From Gaertneriomyces semiglobifer (Eukaryota > Chytridiomycota > Chytridiomycetes > Spizellomycetales > Spizellomycetaceae), in contig JAHLKF010000020.1 in NCBI GenBank assembly GCA_025558075.1, forward strand, positions 124,001 to 188,000: DNA of 64,000 bases, in the 5' to 3' direction. The notes under the pieces were generated by a model, which saw nothing but the letters and a program-made list of their open reading frames with translations, was not told the origin of the DNA and made no database searches. Both the position numbers and the translations under genes were made by a program. Positions 1 to 12,691 of the stretch are shown piece after piece (positions within the stretch are counted from its first letter, which is position 1; every line of letters starts with the position of its first letter).

Positions 1-337
1 CGTCCGGATGCGAGCGTAAGCGCTCGACGAATGGACCACTCCAAAGATAATATCATGGATCAGGGCTCCCGCGGAGGCCGAAGTGACATCAGTAATAAGG
101 TACAGGTTCGATGGTCTGGTTTCCGACGGCGGGAGTGTTTTAATCGTCATGCGGGGGAAATGGATGATGCTCTTTCGTTCGCAAAATGCGAGAACACTAC
201 TATGCCTGGAAAGAATGTGTTTTGCGATATCATCTGCGTGACTGTTTGGAAGAGCATAGAAGATTAAGTGTTGTGCCCTGCTGCGCATAATGTGAAGACA
301 GCATCCCCCGCATGATGGAAGCCGCTATTACATTTTG
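1..337. other. Left-edge non-coding stretch or possible 5' exon
   Basis: This stretch lies upstream of the YTH gene. An ATG at 31 opens a short frame. A GT donor at 100 could join it in phase to an AG acceptor ending at 358, inside the first YTH exon, which would give an alternative N-terminus. The implied 259-nt intron is much longer than the gene's other introns (57-67 nt), so I do not adopt it. Otherwise I see nothing recognisable here. Confidence 0.3.
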
Positions 338-3300
338 ATGCCGCACTTTTTCTCGAAGACGAGATCACGATCTGACCCACGACCACCACTTTCTCGTGGT
401 TCTTCTATATTAAAGGGATCCGATCATCGCAGACTTGAAGTGGGACGTCCGACATCGACCCCTGGACCCACCCAGACTTTGTCTCCGCGAGAGAACCGGC
501 CGCAGGACAGATCAGTACCACCACAACCCGCCAACAAGGACTCTCTTCCACCCCAACGCGATCAAATCCATACTCGGGAAGCGGACCTTGATAAGAAACC
601 GTCGACCCCACATCATACTGGCCGCAGCCCAGGTCCGATTACTGAAGTCCGGGAAGCCGCGTCACGCAACAGCGATCCAGGCGGTGCGGTGAAACGGAAG
701 CGTGAGGCTGAGGAACAGGAGATGGGAGAGAAGAAGTTTTTAAAAGTCGATGACAATAGAATGTCTCCTATTAAGTCAGAAGGTAACAGCTTTTCATGAT
801 GATGTTTACTTCTCAGCGGGCGTGCGCTAATTGGTGATGTCAGATCCGCCAGTTGGTGGTGGTATCCGGTACTTTTACCTTACTGCCCGAAACTATTTCA
901 TGGTCGAAGACAGCCAGAAGGATGTATGTGACCTGTGCAACTAATCATATGGCATAACTTGAAGGCTCACTATTTCGTTGCAGGGAGTCTGGATTGCTTC
1001 TCCAAACACGTCTCGTGCGCTCAATACAGCCTATGAAGCTCGTAAGGATGGAGAGGTACTGCTATTCATATCCGCACGAAGCAGTAAGCGCTTCCAAGGT
1101 ACGTCATAATTCCACTGTGTGGGCTTGTAGTCCGCTAATCATCCTCTACATGTAGGATATGCTTATATGCGCACTCTCAGTGGCCAAACACCGCGCAGCC
1201 TTCGTAGAAACATTATTGGCGACGATAGCTATGATAAACCATTTGAAATTGAGTGGATCAAAGTTGGTGACATGCACTACGGCAAGTCCAGCTACCTCCG
1301 GATTGGTGATATCAGGCATTGGGTGGATGGACAGGTAAGGGACGGCACTCGTCCATGGCAAAGGGGTTGGTGCCCTGATTACTTTTTTTGTGGCAGGAAT
1401 TGTCATGCGAAATTGGCGTCAAGTTGCAAGAACTTCTGGACAAAGAATGCGTTGATCCACCGATGGATGACAACCGATCGGTGTTACAACCACCACCAGC
1501 CACTAATCTTCCAGCGGAAGCCACCAGTGGCAAACCCGCGTCAGAGCTCCCGGCGAATGGTCGTAATCGGTCGCCCCCGAAAGTGTTGTCGGACACTGCT
1601 AAATCTGAGGCTCCGATTATCAAAGCCATCCCGGACAGAACTAACCCAGCACCAGTCGCTCTCCCACAACCGAAAGTCCATCCGTCGCGATTGGCCCTTT
1701 TGGCTGATGCATCAGGTTGGTGTTGTACGCGGCGTTGCTCCGGGCATTGCGACATCGGTTGTCTAATCCTTATCACCATTAGCCCCTGTCCCTCCAGCAA
1801 CTAAGCCACGTGATCCACCAGTTGGGCGACCACCTTCGCGGGATATCCTTCCAAATGCAGGGCGTCAAGAGGTTTCACGAGACAATCGTCCTTCTAAGCT
1901 CTCAAGCGATCAGAGGAATCAGCGGTCACCCGCTGATATGAGATCCGATAGGGATGTTCCAGCACGCAGAACAGACACGTTTCAACAAGGACCCCGAGCC
2001 GACCGACCTACCGCAAACGCCAATACCCTTTCGCGAGAGCCAGAAGGTGAACGCAGAGGTGAACCCGTCAGGGTGGGAAATAACTTTGGACCTCCTTCAA
2101 GGGACTCACCTCGTTTCGGCGACTCTTCTCGCGCGGGCACCAGGCTTGCCTTCGAAGGCGAGAGACATCGAAGCGGCGGCGATGCATGGGGGCCAAGAGG
2201 TGGTGAAAGGGACGCTCCGCCGCGACGTGAGGATTCTTCTCGGGATGCTCAAACACGTCCCACTGCTTCTTGGAGACCTGATCCGCGTCCGGCCTTCAAT
2301 GGGAAAAGAGTGCCGGAGGAAACCGTGAAACCACCCGTTAGGGCTGGGCCAGAGCGCGATGACCCTTCCAAAAGGCCACGTCTTGATCGCGACGGGCACG
2401 ATCAAGTTGACAATCGGGGTGGGCAGCGCGCGTCAGATGCGAGACCTAGTCAAGCAACTGGGCCGTCGGATGGTCCCGAGGCTCGAACTCGCCACAGCGA
2501 TCAACCGATGCCTCCAAACCTACGAGCATCTGGGGACGGTGAGGGTCATCAAAATCGCGGACCTCCTGAAGCTCCGCCTGTTCGCCGAGAAATTCCCATG
2601 AACGCTGCTCGAGCTGCGTTGCTACAGCAGGGATCACAACCCGATAGTGGACCGTCGCAAAGGAATCCCCAAGCACATCAAGGGCGCCAACCTGATGGAC
2701 GAAATCATCCATTACCTCCCAGACCCGAGAACAGCTCACAAAATGGACAACGGCAAAGCAATGTCAACGATCGCCGATCGAATGGTCCTGCGCAAACGCA
2801 AATGAATACGGATATACCAAGGCGTGATTTTCAAAGACGAGAAGCAGCTCCTCCCGAGAGACGCGATGGAGGCAGAAACGAGACGTACGGCCGTAATGAA
2901 CCTCAATCTGCCCGACGCGCAGATTCAATGCCCGGTCCGAATACAAGGCCCGTGGAACCTGGGCCTCGTCGGGATCAGCAACAGCCATCTACTGAGCCAC
3001 CGCTTCACCAAAGGAATTCGGTACCCTCTCGTGGACCAAACAACCGAGGCGGGCCAGACCGACCTCCAACAGAAAGTCAACCCCAAAACCGACCTGTCAA
3101 CAGATCTCACCAACAATCGGTACCTCGCCCGGATAATCGGCGACCTGAATCTCCACATGTACAGCAAGATCCAACCGCGTTCAGAAGGCCTGCACCACCA
3201 CCGCCACCACCCTCTCGTGCCCAAACAATGGATGAGAAGTTCCGGCGATATCAGAACCCGCAAAATGCATCCATGCGGGGACATCGTGCGGAACCATATC

Positions 3301-3377
3301 CGAGAGGTGGGGACCGGCCTCGGAACATGGGCCGAGGTCGTGGTCATGGCGAATACCGACAAGGGCGATTTGATTAA
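338..3377 (+). CDS. YTH-domain RNA-binding protein (YTHDC1-like m6A reader)
   Basis: Six exons: 338-782, 844-923, 984-1098, 1156-1334, 1397-1715, 1783-3377, giving 910 residues. The YTH domain covers about residues 155-290 and is split over exons 2-5. It reads GGGIRYFYLTARN, then GVWIAS, LLFISARSSKRFQGYA, FEIEWIKV and WVDGQEL. YTH domains bind N6-methyladenosine in RNA through an aromatic cage, and two cage tryptophans are present (W178 in GVW, W247 in FEIEW). The order and spacing resemble the nuclear YTHDC1 class. About 600 C-terminal residues are disordered, rich in R, P, Q, D and G, and end in RG-rich sequence (GRGRGHGEYRQGRFD), typical of RNA-granule proteins. The N-terminal 150 residues are also low complexity with basic patches (AVKRKREAEEQ). 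The start at 338 is the first ATG in the exon frame. An upstream exon is possible. The domain call is firm; the exact start is not. Confidence 0.85.
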
Positions 3378-3629
3378 GCCAGAATTTTATTAAATCAGGT
3401 GTCCTCAGAGTCAGAGTGGTCATTCATGTAAAGCATTCAATCGACTGTAATAAAAGCAAAGGACCAGCACCAGAAATGGGAAATGCATCACTATTTGATG
3501 GATGAGAAGTTGATTTACATTATCGAAGAACTATCTTGCTGTAATTATCGTTTCTTTTCTTCATTCCGGTCCCTGCAGGTGGTATTCATTGTGAGCCAAG
3601 CGGCAAGTTTTGACGCAATACAGCTATCC

Positions 3630-4699
3630 TTACATCAGATCAGTAACATTCAACAACAGAGCATCGCTGTCGATGAAGACCCGGTTGTTGGATGTTGCAA
3701 TGGTATGTGCAATATCTCTGGCAGTATCCAGCTTCCGAAGCTCCAGAAAACCTGGCGCGTTCTTTACTGCATTACCGATCAAGTTAGCAGACTGTGCCTC
3801 TCCCTCGGCCTTCACAATGATGGACTGCTTTTCCTGCTTGGCCCTATCCACAATATACGTTGCTCTTTGAGCTTCCTGTTGGGCTATAAAATACGCTACG
3901 CATCAGCACCTAGTGTGGTCATTAGAACAGTTGACAGACGTGCATACGCACCAATTTGCTTCGCTTCAACTGCACGAGTGAACTCCGGACTGAACGCAAT
4001 GTGTGTGATGGAGACATCATCCAATGCAATATCAAAGGTGTTGGCTCGCAAGACGAGTTGCTCACGGATCAAACGTGATACACGCTCACGCTGTGTGATC
4101 AGCTGTGATGCGTTGAACTGGGCACAGACACTCTTCAACACTTCGTTGACTATGGAGGGTAGGACCCGTTCATCAAAGTCCATTCCCAGCGTTTGGAAGA
4201 TCTTGGGAAGTTTGTCGATTTTGGGGCGGGAAAGGACACGAACAGTGATGTTGACCATTTGCAAATCTGAGTTTCAAGTAAGTGTTAAGGAGCCCGTGGC
4301 AGCAGCGCATAGGTGACGGAAAAGGGACAGACCCACCTTTCGTTCCAGTCAATGAGGCAATGTTACGAGGCTTTGCCCTCACATCGTACACAACCGGTGT
4401 TTCAAGCCATGGAAGAACAAAGTGCGTTCCCTCGAGGAACACTTCATCTTTCACACCTCCAATTCGAGAGAACTTAATTGCACGGTGACCACCATCAACT
4501 GGAATGTGTTATTAACGGTAAGTCAGAGACACTTTACTGCATGATCGTGCTGAACACACATACCGTTGAAGAGACTGGCATTGACACCCATCCCAAGTAG
4601 GGTGATGCCGATGAGCGCCCCCGTTGAACCGATGAAACCCTTTCCGGGTTTGCCCTTGGGCATGAACCCCTGCATCATCTTCATCGCTTGTTGTGACAT
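3630..4699 (-). CDS. PHB2: Prohibitin-2
   Basis: Four exons on the minus strand: 4564-4699, 4337-4498, 3952-4266, 3630-3883, giving 288 residues. This is close to the usual size of about 300. Prohibitin-2 forms ring complexes with prohibitin-1 in the mitochondrial inner membrane and scaffolds proteases and respiratory assembly. Visible family marks are an N-terminal hydrophobic anchor (about residues 22-42, [19 protein letters not shown]), the SPFH core with [60 protein letters not shown], and the C-terminal coiled-coil stretch [19 protein letters not shown]. In most relatives the position after LKSV is V-A-Q; here it is C-A-Q. The start is the only ATG ahead of the conserved MSQQAMKMM segment. 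The partner prohibitin-1 is not in this window. The gene is tail-to-tail with the YTH gene. Confidence 0.95.
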
Positions 4700-4981
4700 G
4701 GTTGCGGTGCTTGAGCTTTCTACTCGATGTCCGCCTGGAATGTGATCTGAATTTGAATCTCAGGTTTAAGTTGTGTTCCTTGCGACGTGAGTCAGCAGCA
4801 GCCTGTTGCCATGGCAAAGTCATATCCGCGGAGCTTCGGTTCACCGGAGCCGATGAATATTCTCACTGTACTTTCACTATTCAATTGCAACGCAGTCGTT
4901 TATTTACAGGAAGAATGGTATTAATGTATATAATGAATTGTGAAGCGGCAGCAAGAGATATGGGTATCGTAAATAGTAGAA

Positions 4982-7922
4982 TCAAGGGGCTGGCCGAACC
5001 CTCAGCAGTTCCGGGAACTCGGACCCCACCATGGCCATCACATCATCCACCCGCTTATCATACCAATCACCTCCCTACACAAACCAAGAACCGTATCAGC
5101 ACTCCACCAGCGTTCGCATAAGGATACTCCATCAAAAGGAATTAGGAACAAACGTACCTTCAGGCCCGCCTTTATACCCCCGGCCTCACTTCCCTCAAAA
5201 TACGTTCTCAGTGCCCGTTCGCAAACCTCATTCGCAAGCGATACGCCTTCATCGCTCACAACTCCCTCGCAGATCCTCAAAAAGAAATGAATATCCAAAA
5301 TGAGCTGTTGCACGCCGGCAAACCCAAACCGTCTCCGCTCGCCTATTTTCGATTTCCAACATTTAGGGTCGGCGGACATGTACTCAAACAGCGCTTTTGT
5401 CAGTGAAGTTAGGAATTGAACGGGATGAAGCGAAGGGTGGAGAGATGTGGGTGACGGTGCCGCTAACGAATTGATGTTGGGCTTTGGGGGTGACAGAAGG
5501 ATATTGATGTGGTTGATGGCACGCATGATTTCTGCAGAGGGTTTAGCTGAATCCAGGATGCCCCCATTTGATGTGTAGTCAACTTTCGAGAAGTCGTAAT
5601 ACTGGAGCAAATGGGAAAGTTCACGCGAGATGAGGGCACTCGTCAGAGAGTCGAGCATGGTTTGAAGATGGGAATGTAGATGATCGAGCTCCAGAATGGG
5701 ACGCTGGAAAAGACGAGTAAGCGCACCGTTGGTCTTGGGCAGGATGTCGGTAACGAGGGTGGTGAGGTTAACTAGCTGGATGGAACGTTGGTAAGTTGTG
5801 TAGACTGTCGCTTTAGTGTTCGTGGCGGCGGACGAACCAAGCTCAATAGTATTCGTAGTATTAGAGGGCATCTCGCGGACGAGATCTGTAAGCGAGTTGG
5901 CGTATGTGGTAAAGATGCTCTGAATGACCAAGACGGTGGGGGGATAGAGTGGGAGCGACACGATGGCTTGTAACGTCTCAAGGAATGAGTTGAGGAGATT
6001 GACGCATTCAGCCACCGAAGGCGATACCGGTGTAAGCACGTCCGAGATGGCTGGATCACTTTCTGCATTGATTTGCTTCGACATGACCGTTACTGTAGAG
6101 AAAGTATCCTTCTTCAGGGCCTTCATGACCAGCTCCCGACTCATATTTGCATAGGCCTCCATCGCAGTTCTCACATCTCCTTCAAATAGCTCTTCCATTA
6201 GAAACCCCATCTCCAACCCCACATCGCGCAATTGCTGCGCTGACTCCACCACGTGTCCTAAGCACTCCACAACTTCCTCCCATGAAGGTCCCGCATCGCT
6301 AAAGACCTGTTTCCGAACAATCAACGCAAAGTATTCCAGTTCACGCCGCACCCACTGGACGAAGCCCGCGGACATGGTGTCGTCCGCAAACGAGGCATCA
6401 TACCACTCCGCGGTATTGCGCAACAACCGAAACACAGTGGCTGCGAGCGCGTGGATGTAGGAGGGTATATCACCATCGATCTTGAGCGAGCGAATTTTAT
6501 GTCGCAACACCTCCGTACGTGCACTTAAGAAGAAATCACGGGCAGCACTGCCTAGACCAAGTCGAAGGAGTTTCCCAATATGGCTCTGTACCTGAACTTT
6601 TGACGCCACGGGGTTTGCGAGGTCAAGAGACACTAGTTTTGCGAGCGTTTGTTTCCGGGACTCGAGCATGGATCGGATTTGTTTGAGACGGGGAGAATCT
6701 TGTGTGGCCAATGGAGCAAGGATTGTACGCGCTTTTGTGAGAAGAGATACCGCTTGTTCAAAATCGCGATGGGCGATGAGAACATCGAGATCGTCTGCAA
6801 GAGATAAGAGGTAGCTCGCCTCGGAAGGTGTGAGGGTGTCGGTCTGTTTTCGCTTCGTCGGAAGGGTGGGCAGCGTAGGTTTGTCGCTCTTGGTGGGTGA
6901 TTCTGGCATCTGGAAACCCCAAACAGAGGGAAATGATTAAGTACGATGATCTTCGATGAGGTCGCAATTCCGCTTACCTTCCCGGTTTCCATTCGAACTT
7001 CCTTCTTTTGCCCTTTTTCCTCGACCCACCGCTTGAACGCGGCCAAGAAACCACGCTTACCGTCTCCACTCTCACTCCTATACACTACCGTATCCGGATG
7101 ACGCATCACCTTGAAGGCATTCGTAACATCAATCGAATCCTTCATATCGATGATCGCTACATCATTCAGTGACCAACACCGCTCGATCACTTCACGGGAC
7201 GCTTTCTTGCTGGAAATCAGATTCTTTTTCTTAGTTGTGACCAGAAGCGTATCAACAAGTAAGTAGAGGGTCACAGGAACGAGTGGTTTATATGTCGTGG
7301 CGTGAACTTCCCAAAACTGCGAACCGACTGAAGTGTCGCGAAGAATGTAGCGGTCTGGCCATGGTGGTAGGACTTTGGTAAGCCCTTCAACGGCGCTATA
7401 TAAGCGTTTCATTTGAGTGCGCCTTGTCTCCTCTTCACCCTGTTTGACCAACCCACCACCCCCACCCATCCCTCCGTCTCCAAGCTCCGAATCCTCGCGC
7501 TCCACCGAAACATTCTCTACCACCAATGCATCCTCTTTCTCCCCACATAGCCCACCCACCACATTGCGCACCTCTCCCATCAGGCCCCGCAATAGCAATA
7601 AATCCGCCTCTAGTTTTCCAATTTCCTTGGAGATCCGGACGAAATCGGGGTAATTCTTATAGACGTTTCGTTGGAGGTCGCGGGCGGCCGCGTCGCGGGT
7701 CAACGACAGTGAGGTGTGAAATGTGCGCACGGCATCTTCGGTAGAAAGGTTGGTTAGAACAGAGTGGACGTATTTCTGGGGTACGAAGTCGGGTGTTGAG
7801 AATTGTTGGATGTCGACAGGCGGGGCGTCGGAGGATTGAGAAGGTCGTGTGGCATCTTTTTTGGGAGGAGAGCCGGTCGGGAGTGAGTCGCGACGGCCTT
7901 CTCGATCTCGAGTGGAGGACAT
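4982..7922 (-). CDS. EXO84: Exocyst complex component EXO84
   Basis: Three exons: 6978-7922, 5158-6909, 4982-5074, giving 929 residues. EXO84 is a subunit of the octameric exocyst, which tethers secretory vesicles to the plasma membrane. The N-terminal third carries the Vps51/EXO84-type helical segment (DFVPQKYVHSVLTNLSTEDA, then KNYPDFVRISKEIGKLEADL). A PH domain follows (PPWPDRYILRD, VTLYLLVDTLLVTTKKK, VIERCWSLNDVAIIDMKD, NAFKVMRHPDTVVYRSE). The large C-terminal helical region is typical of the CATCHR fold. The last intron (5075-5157) is needed: splicing replaces an unrelated read-through tail with GGDWYDKRVDDVMAMV, which fits EXO84 C-termini. A poly-glycine patch sits between the coiled coil and the PH domain. 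The gene is head-to-head with the secreted-protein gene, sharing a 447-bp promoter region. Confidence 0.88.
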
Positions 7923-8369
7923 CGCCTGAGCGCTATGAGGGCTATGAGCGGGACAGTTTAAGGTCTGGGAGAGAGCGTGTTAAGCTTCTCAATTTCAATG
8001 TTAGACGTTTTGGAGGTGTGAGGTTTTCGAGTGTCAGCACGCGTTATGTTTCCTTTGTGCAGCGCAAGATCAAATTCATTACCACTTTGTTCCAACGCCT
8101 ACGCTATTCCTTGAAGTTTGATGTCTTACCAGTCCCAGTTCGTAACTAACATCAGCTACCTTGGTCACTCGTCACAGCAAGCCAGTTTGCGGAACGATCC
8201 TCAGATGCCCTTTTCTGAAGAACGGTATAGCCATGAACAACCATCTGCCCGCCAAAGTGACGTCGATTCCTTTGTTGCGATCTTCCCAGAGCCATGATGC
8301 GAGAATATATAAACACCTACAAGCGCCACAAGCTCCCCTCTCCATCACGTCCTTTTAAACGTAGTCAAC
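7923..8369. promoter_or_regulatory. Divergent promoter region EXO84 / secreted protein
   Basis: This 447-bp spacer lies between two start codons on opposite strands. The right side holds a clear TATA element. The left side (EXO84) has no obvious TATA. Confidence 0.6.
8306..8313 (+). promoter_or_regulatory. TATA box (TATATAAA)
   Basis: TATATAAA lies 57 nt upstream of the ATG of the secreted-protein gene at 8370. This is a plausible core-promoter distance with a very short 5' UTR. A strong TATA fits a regulated, highly expressed gene; that is inference. Confidence 0.6.
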
Positions 8370-9231
8370 ATGCCGCGGCGTATCACAGCACAAATCCCAC
8401 TCCCTCTATCCTTCCTCCTCCTAACATTCGTCCTTCTGATCCCATGCATCCAGGCCGTTCAGATCCCGGTCGTTCAAGGCCCGCCTTCGGGAACCACCAC
8501 GACATCATTACAGTCGATACACCCTGCTCTTCCCACGAATATCAAGTCTCCAGACGAGAACGACAGCAAGACTGAACGTGAATGTCCCGCTGCAGTACTC
8601 GACGACGAACCAATTGCAAGAGACCCCACTTGTCCCCCACCAGACGTTTACCTTAATGTTCCCAACCTAAGCGTTGCCAGTATTGACCTACAAGTCGAAG
8701 ACCTGGTCGCACACGTCGCATTAGACGCTGAGGTCGCGACTCTTGTCAAGATCACTGCGGGGGTGGATGTGAGGATCAAGGGCGTTAAACTTCAAATTCA
8801 AGGTTCGGAACCTTTCACTGTTATGGCCGCTCATCTCGAAGGTTTCTGATGCTCATGTGATTTTTTGATGGAAAATAGGTGTGCAAGCTCGTCTCCTCCT
8901 GGAAGCTCGTCTGGATAACGTCTACCGCACGCTTGCCAGAACGCTTGATACCCTTGATCATAATCCAGGAATCCTCACCGCCCTGGCAGATTCTCTGAAA
9001 TCTGTTGCTACTTCTGCCAGCGACGTTGTTGGGTCTGTCGGAGGTCTTGCTGGCGATGTTGTTGGCTCCGTCGGAGATACGGTGGGGAACGTAGGTCAGC
9101 TGGTAAAAGATACAACCAATACAGTCGGCGATGTGGGCAAGATCGTTAAAGATACGACCGGCAACACAGGTCAGGTGGTAGATGGATTGGCAGGTCCCAA
9201 CACTGGCAACCTTCGGCCGGCTATTCCATAA
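8370..9231 (+). CDS. Secreted protein with C-terminal valine/glycine repeats, unknown function
   Basis: Two exons: 8370-8802 and 8879-9231, giving 261 residues. Residues 1-29 form a strong signal peptide (basic MPRR, then LPLSFLLLTFVLLIPCIQA). The mature part has a proline/threonine-rich segment with two cysteines (RECPAAV and PTCPPP), then a beta-like stretch that alternates V/L/I with D/E (ASIDLQVEDLVAHVALDAEV). The last 80 residues are irregular short repeats built on VGSVG, VGNVG, VKDTTN and VGDVG, as in amphipathic-helix or LEA-like sequences. I do not recognise a family. A TATA box 57 nt upstream supports the start. It may be a cell-wall or spore-surface protein, but nothing in the sequence proves this. 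Confidence 0.75.
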
Positions 9232-9332
9232 CTGTAATAGTACCCAAATGACCATGCTCCCACCGTCATTTTGTATCATTAAAACATGTCTCGAACCTCT
9301 ATGTACAACGACAATTATATATCTGTACACAT

Positions 9333-10169
9333 CTACGCCTCGTTCGGCGATCCCTCTGTCGCACTTTCCTTCTCCACAGCTCTCGCCATCCCATCCACCC
9401 AGTCCCTATACGTCCGCCTCCACTCCGCACCCGTCGGCAAGAAATGCCCACCATCGTGCCACACGACCTCTGCTTTCTCAAAGGTCTCTGTCAGAGCTTC
9501 ACTGCGTTCCGGTAATACCCATTGGTCCTGCCGACCAATGACGTGTAAACTCGGCATGGTGAGGGGTGTTGCAAATACGGCGGCATGGTCAGACCGCGGG
9601 ATGAAGCCCGAGATGAGAATGGAGAATTTGGGAGGCGGGGAGAGAAGCGAGGCGTGAAGTAGGTACGCTGCAAATGCCGCGCCTTGAGAGAACCCCAGAA
9701 TGCCGTGGAAGGGACCGGATGATTCCCAGATTCTGTACAATGAAAAAAATATGGTTGGCGTTAAATGAAACACAATCTGTCTATACCGCGAAACGTTACG
9801 TGGATAGTTACTTTTGAACGTGCGAGATACTTTCGTCTACGCCAGAGTAGACTGTATGCGAGTCGTCTGCGGTCCACCATGCTCGTTGGGTTTCGTCTTC
9901 TACACGGTTATGAACGTTTCGCATTAGCAATTCGCCCAAATGTAAACGGAACGAGAAGTGTGTTTACCATCGCTCTGTCTCAGGTTCGACTCCGTCTCCC
10001 CTTCACCGGACGACTGCTTCTTGGGCAGGATATGAGGAGCGTCGATATACACAAAGTCTGCAATGTTCTTCATGTCTTTTGCAACGACGGCCGTGCGTCT
10101 TCGGTAGACGGAAGCATTTTGAGTGTAACCGTGCAGACAGAGGATGCGAAGCTTGGACGGCGCTGTCAT
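9333..10169 (-). CDS. FSH-family serine hydrolase (FSH1-like)
   Basis: Three exons: 9968-10169, 9812-9899, 9333-9732, giving 229 residues, a normal length for the family. FSH proteins are small alpha/beta hydrolases, related to human OVCA2, that cleave esters or thioesters of unknown physiological identity. The family N-terminus is LRILCLHGYTQNASVYRRR. The nucleophile elbow is GFSQGAA with Ser112. The other triad members are very likely Asp166 (GRQDQWV) and His193 (GGHFLP). The short central exon supplies the conserved RAWW segment. No signal peptide is seen, so the enzyme is probably cytosolic. The gene is tail-to-tail with the secreted-protein gene, only about 100 bp apart. Confidence 0.9.
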
Positions 10170-10955
10170 GGTGCGAGGTGAGAGTAGCTATGAGAATCGA
10201 ATGAATCGTCTGTGAGTTTAAGTGTGTATGTATGGAAATGTTATCAGTGGTCGGTGTAATATAATTATTTGAGACTTTGGAAAACAGCCGCTGCGCAGAA
10301 AGTTTGTGACGTTGACACATCGAACGGCGAGTGACAGCGTCCCATGGCCGATTGGAAAACAAAGAGGAGACTTCAATTGGTAGAAAGGATGTCACACTAC
10401 CTAACGGCTGTTGGATATTTGGAGAGAGCGGAGGATGGAGGTCGCAGGCATCACAGGGTAACGAATTCTCCTTTTTCGGTTAGCTGAGCCGGCAGCGAGA
10501 ACAGTGAGAACAGTGTGGGCGCAGCTACTGACTTATTGCGACCTGTGTGCTGGCTGGTGCTTTGAAATCCTTCGAGCGGTAACATGGGAGAACCAAATTA
10601 TTCATTTGATCTCGAGACTACACAGGTCTGGTCCATCTCTGCTCGTCATGGATGTCTCACCGCACCCATATCGTCTAGTCATGTTCCAAGAGACTGCATT
10701 CACCAGGAAAACCCCCTCGTAAATCAGAGCCATGTTCTTTGACTCCAATATCATGCTGTATTGGTTTCTTTTCCAAAGTATGTGTTCGGACGGCGGGTTT
10801 CTCACCTCGTCAATCGATAACACGAAGTGTGAAGATCTGACGGCCTTTTGCATTTACGACGAACCAGTGTTCACAGCGAATATAATATCTTGGATCCTGT
10901 TAGTACAAATACCCCCTTGTCATCGTTGATTTTAGTATTCCAAGGGTAAGGCAGT
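10170..10955. other. Intergenic, FSH hydrolase to GET4
   Basis: About 790 bp between two start codons (divergent genes). Open frames here are short and lack protein-like composition. The 15-mer at 10323-10337 contains AACGGCGAGTGA, also seen at 21041-21052. No gene or RNA is supported. Confidence 0.5.
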
Positions 10956-12167
10956 ATGGAAGGAGGTGACCGAGGCGTAGATCGAGTGCTGAAAAAGCTT
11001 GCAACCGCAGTTCAAGGTGCGTTCCGTCCATCTCATCTCATCTATCAGGAAGCGTATTAAAATGCACCTTCAACAGATGGAAACTATTACGAAGCCCACC
11101 AGATGTACCACTCTGTCAGTCGACGGTATCTGAAACAAGGCAAAGTGACCGACGCCGTCGAGTTACTGTACCAAGGAGCAAAGAACATGCTAGTCAAGGA
11201 TCAGTTGGGGAGTGCGGCCGATCTTGCACAGAGATTACTGGAAGTCTACGACTCCAAGCACGTGCCGATGGATGAGCGGTCAAGAGGTAAGTCTATAACT
11301 CTCACCTCTTCAAGAACCGTGCGTAACCCAATAGCGAATCCCCCGCTTACCCCTTCACTTTGTCAGGCCGACTCCTGGATCTCTTCCACCACTTTCCCCC
11401 ACACACCTCCCAATGCGACGACTACGTCAAACTCTGTCTCCGTTGGTCCACCGCATCCTCCTGTCCCGCGGGAGACCCCCAGCTTCACCACGCCTTTGCC
11501 ACGCGGTACTACGCCACCCACCACTACTACGAAGCCGAAACCCACTTTCTCTACGGATCCCTCGACAGCGCCAAACTCTACGCCAAAATGTGTTGGGAAT
11601 GGGCATTGGAGGGGTATACTACCGATAAAGGCTATTGGGTCACACGTGGGGTGTTGGGGTACCTGGCTCTCCGGAAACTCGCACATGCACGCGCTCTGTT
11701 GAGTGCGTTTACCGCTCTCGCCACCACCACTGCGGATTTGCAGGCTATTCCCATTCCCACCGCGTCAACAACAACGACGGGAGCGACCGGTGTGGTGCAT
11801 TTGTACAGAGCATCGCCCCTGTTGAATTACTGCCAGTTAGTGGTGTTGACGGTCGAAAAGGATGCAAGGGACGGGTTTTGGGCGTTGAGGAGACAGTATC
11901 GGGAGGTGATTGATGCGGACGAGTATTTGGCCGTGTTGGTTGGGCGCGTGGCTGAGGCATGGTTCCCGAGTGAAAAGAGGAGTAATCCGTTGGAGGTATG
12001 GTTTCCCATTTGTGAAGATGGTGTGCCTCTTTTTCATTGGTACTCATTCTTTCTTCGTTTTGTGTTGCCTTTTGCTATAGGATATGATGAAGTCCTTGTT
12101 CGGACCACCCCCGCAAACTACAACTGCACGGCAAATCCAACAAACTTCTGTTAAAGACCTAGACTAA
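10956..12167 (+). CDS. GET4: GET4, guided-entry-of-tail-anchored-proteins subunit
   Basis: Four exons: 10956-11016, 11077-11286, 11367-11995, 12081-12167, giving 328 residues. GET4 (TRC35 in animals) forms an alpha-solenoid that, with GET5 and SGT2, delivers tail-anchored proteins to the GET3 ATPase for insertion into the ER membrane. Family features are the first helices (VLKKLATAVQDGNYYEAHQM, YLKQGKVTDAVELLYQGAKN) and later YYEAETHFLYG and GYLALRKLAHARALL. The C-terminus has SPLLNYCQLVVLTVEKDAR, typical of the fungal and animal GET4 end. Two insertions are low complexity: an A/T/P run before the last repeats, and the short tail PPPQTTTARQIQQTSVKDLD. The last exon begins at the donor-bounded DMMKSLFG, which matches GET4 C-termini. 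Confidence 0.9.
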
Positions 12168-12691
12168 AAGCAAGGAAAACACGCACACACATACTCTTTC
12201 TCTCTTTCCCGTCCCCCATATCTGTTTCTTGATTCCCAACAATCACCCTCCGTTACCCCACACAGAAAGTTGCTTATGTTAGGAATAAACCTTGTACTAA
12301 TAGAACCCAAACCAAAAAAAAAGCGACCCGATTTGAGATGGGTTCATGAGACTCCTTTTGTTTTTCCTGTTATTCACACATTTCTTTTGCCAGTATGCCC
12401 GCCTCCTTATTATTTCAAGACCTCATATGCAACTGCTCTCGTTTCACACTGTTGAACCTCACTCAGTGTGTGTGGTCGTTATACAGATATGTACGATTTG
12501 AGACGAGTATGCGAAAGGAATGTAGGGTATATACATCACACCACCGCTCTCTTTCCGTAAATTTCTCCACAAAACCAAAAATGCGAACAAATCACATAGG
12601 TACAAAGCCAACAAAACCGATCCAAATGAATGGGCTGGTAGTGTAGTGTACTGAATCAACAAACAGACAGAAACATTCAGTTTCAAGATTC
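12168..12691. other. Convergent 3' region, GET4 / hypothetical
   Basis: This 524-bp spacer lies between two stop codons. It is AC-rich and A-rich, with no gene. It marks the start of the microsatellite-rich tract that runs to about 18.6 kb. Confidence 0.5.
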
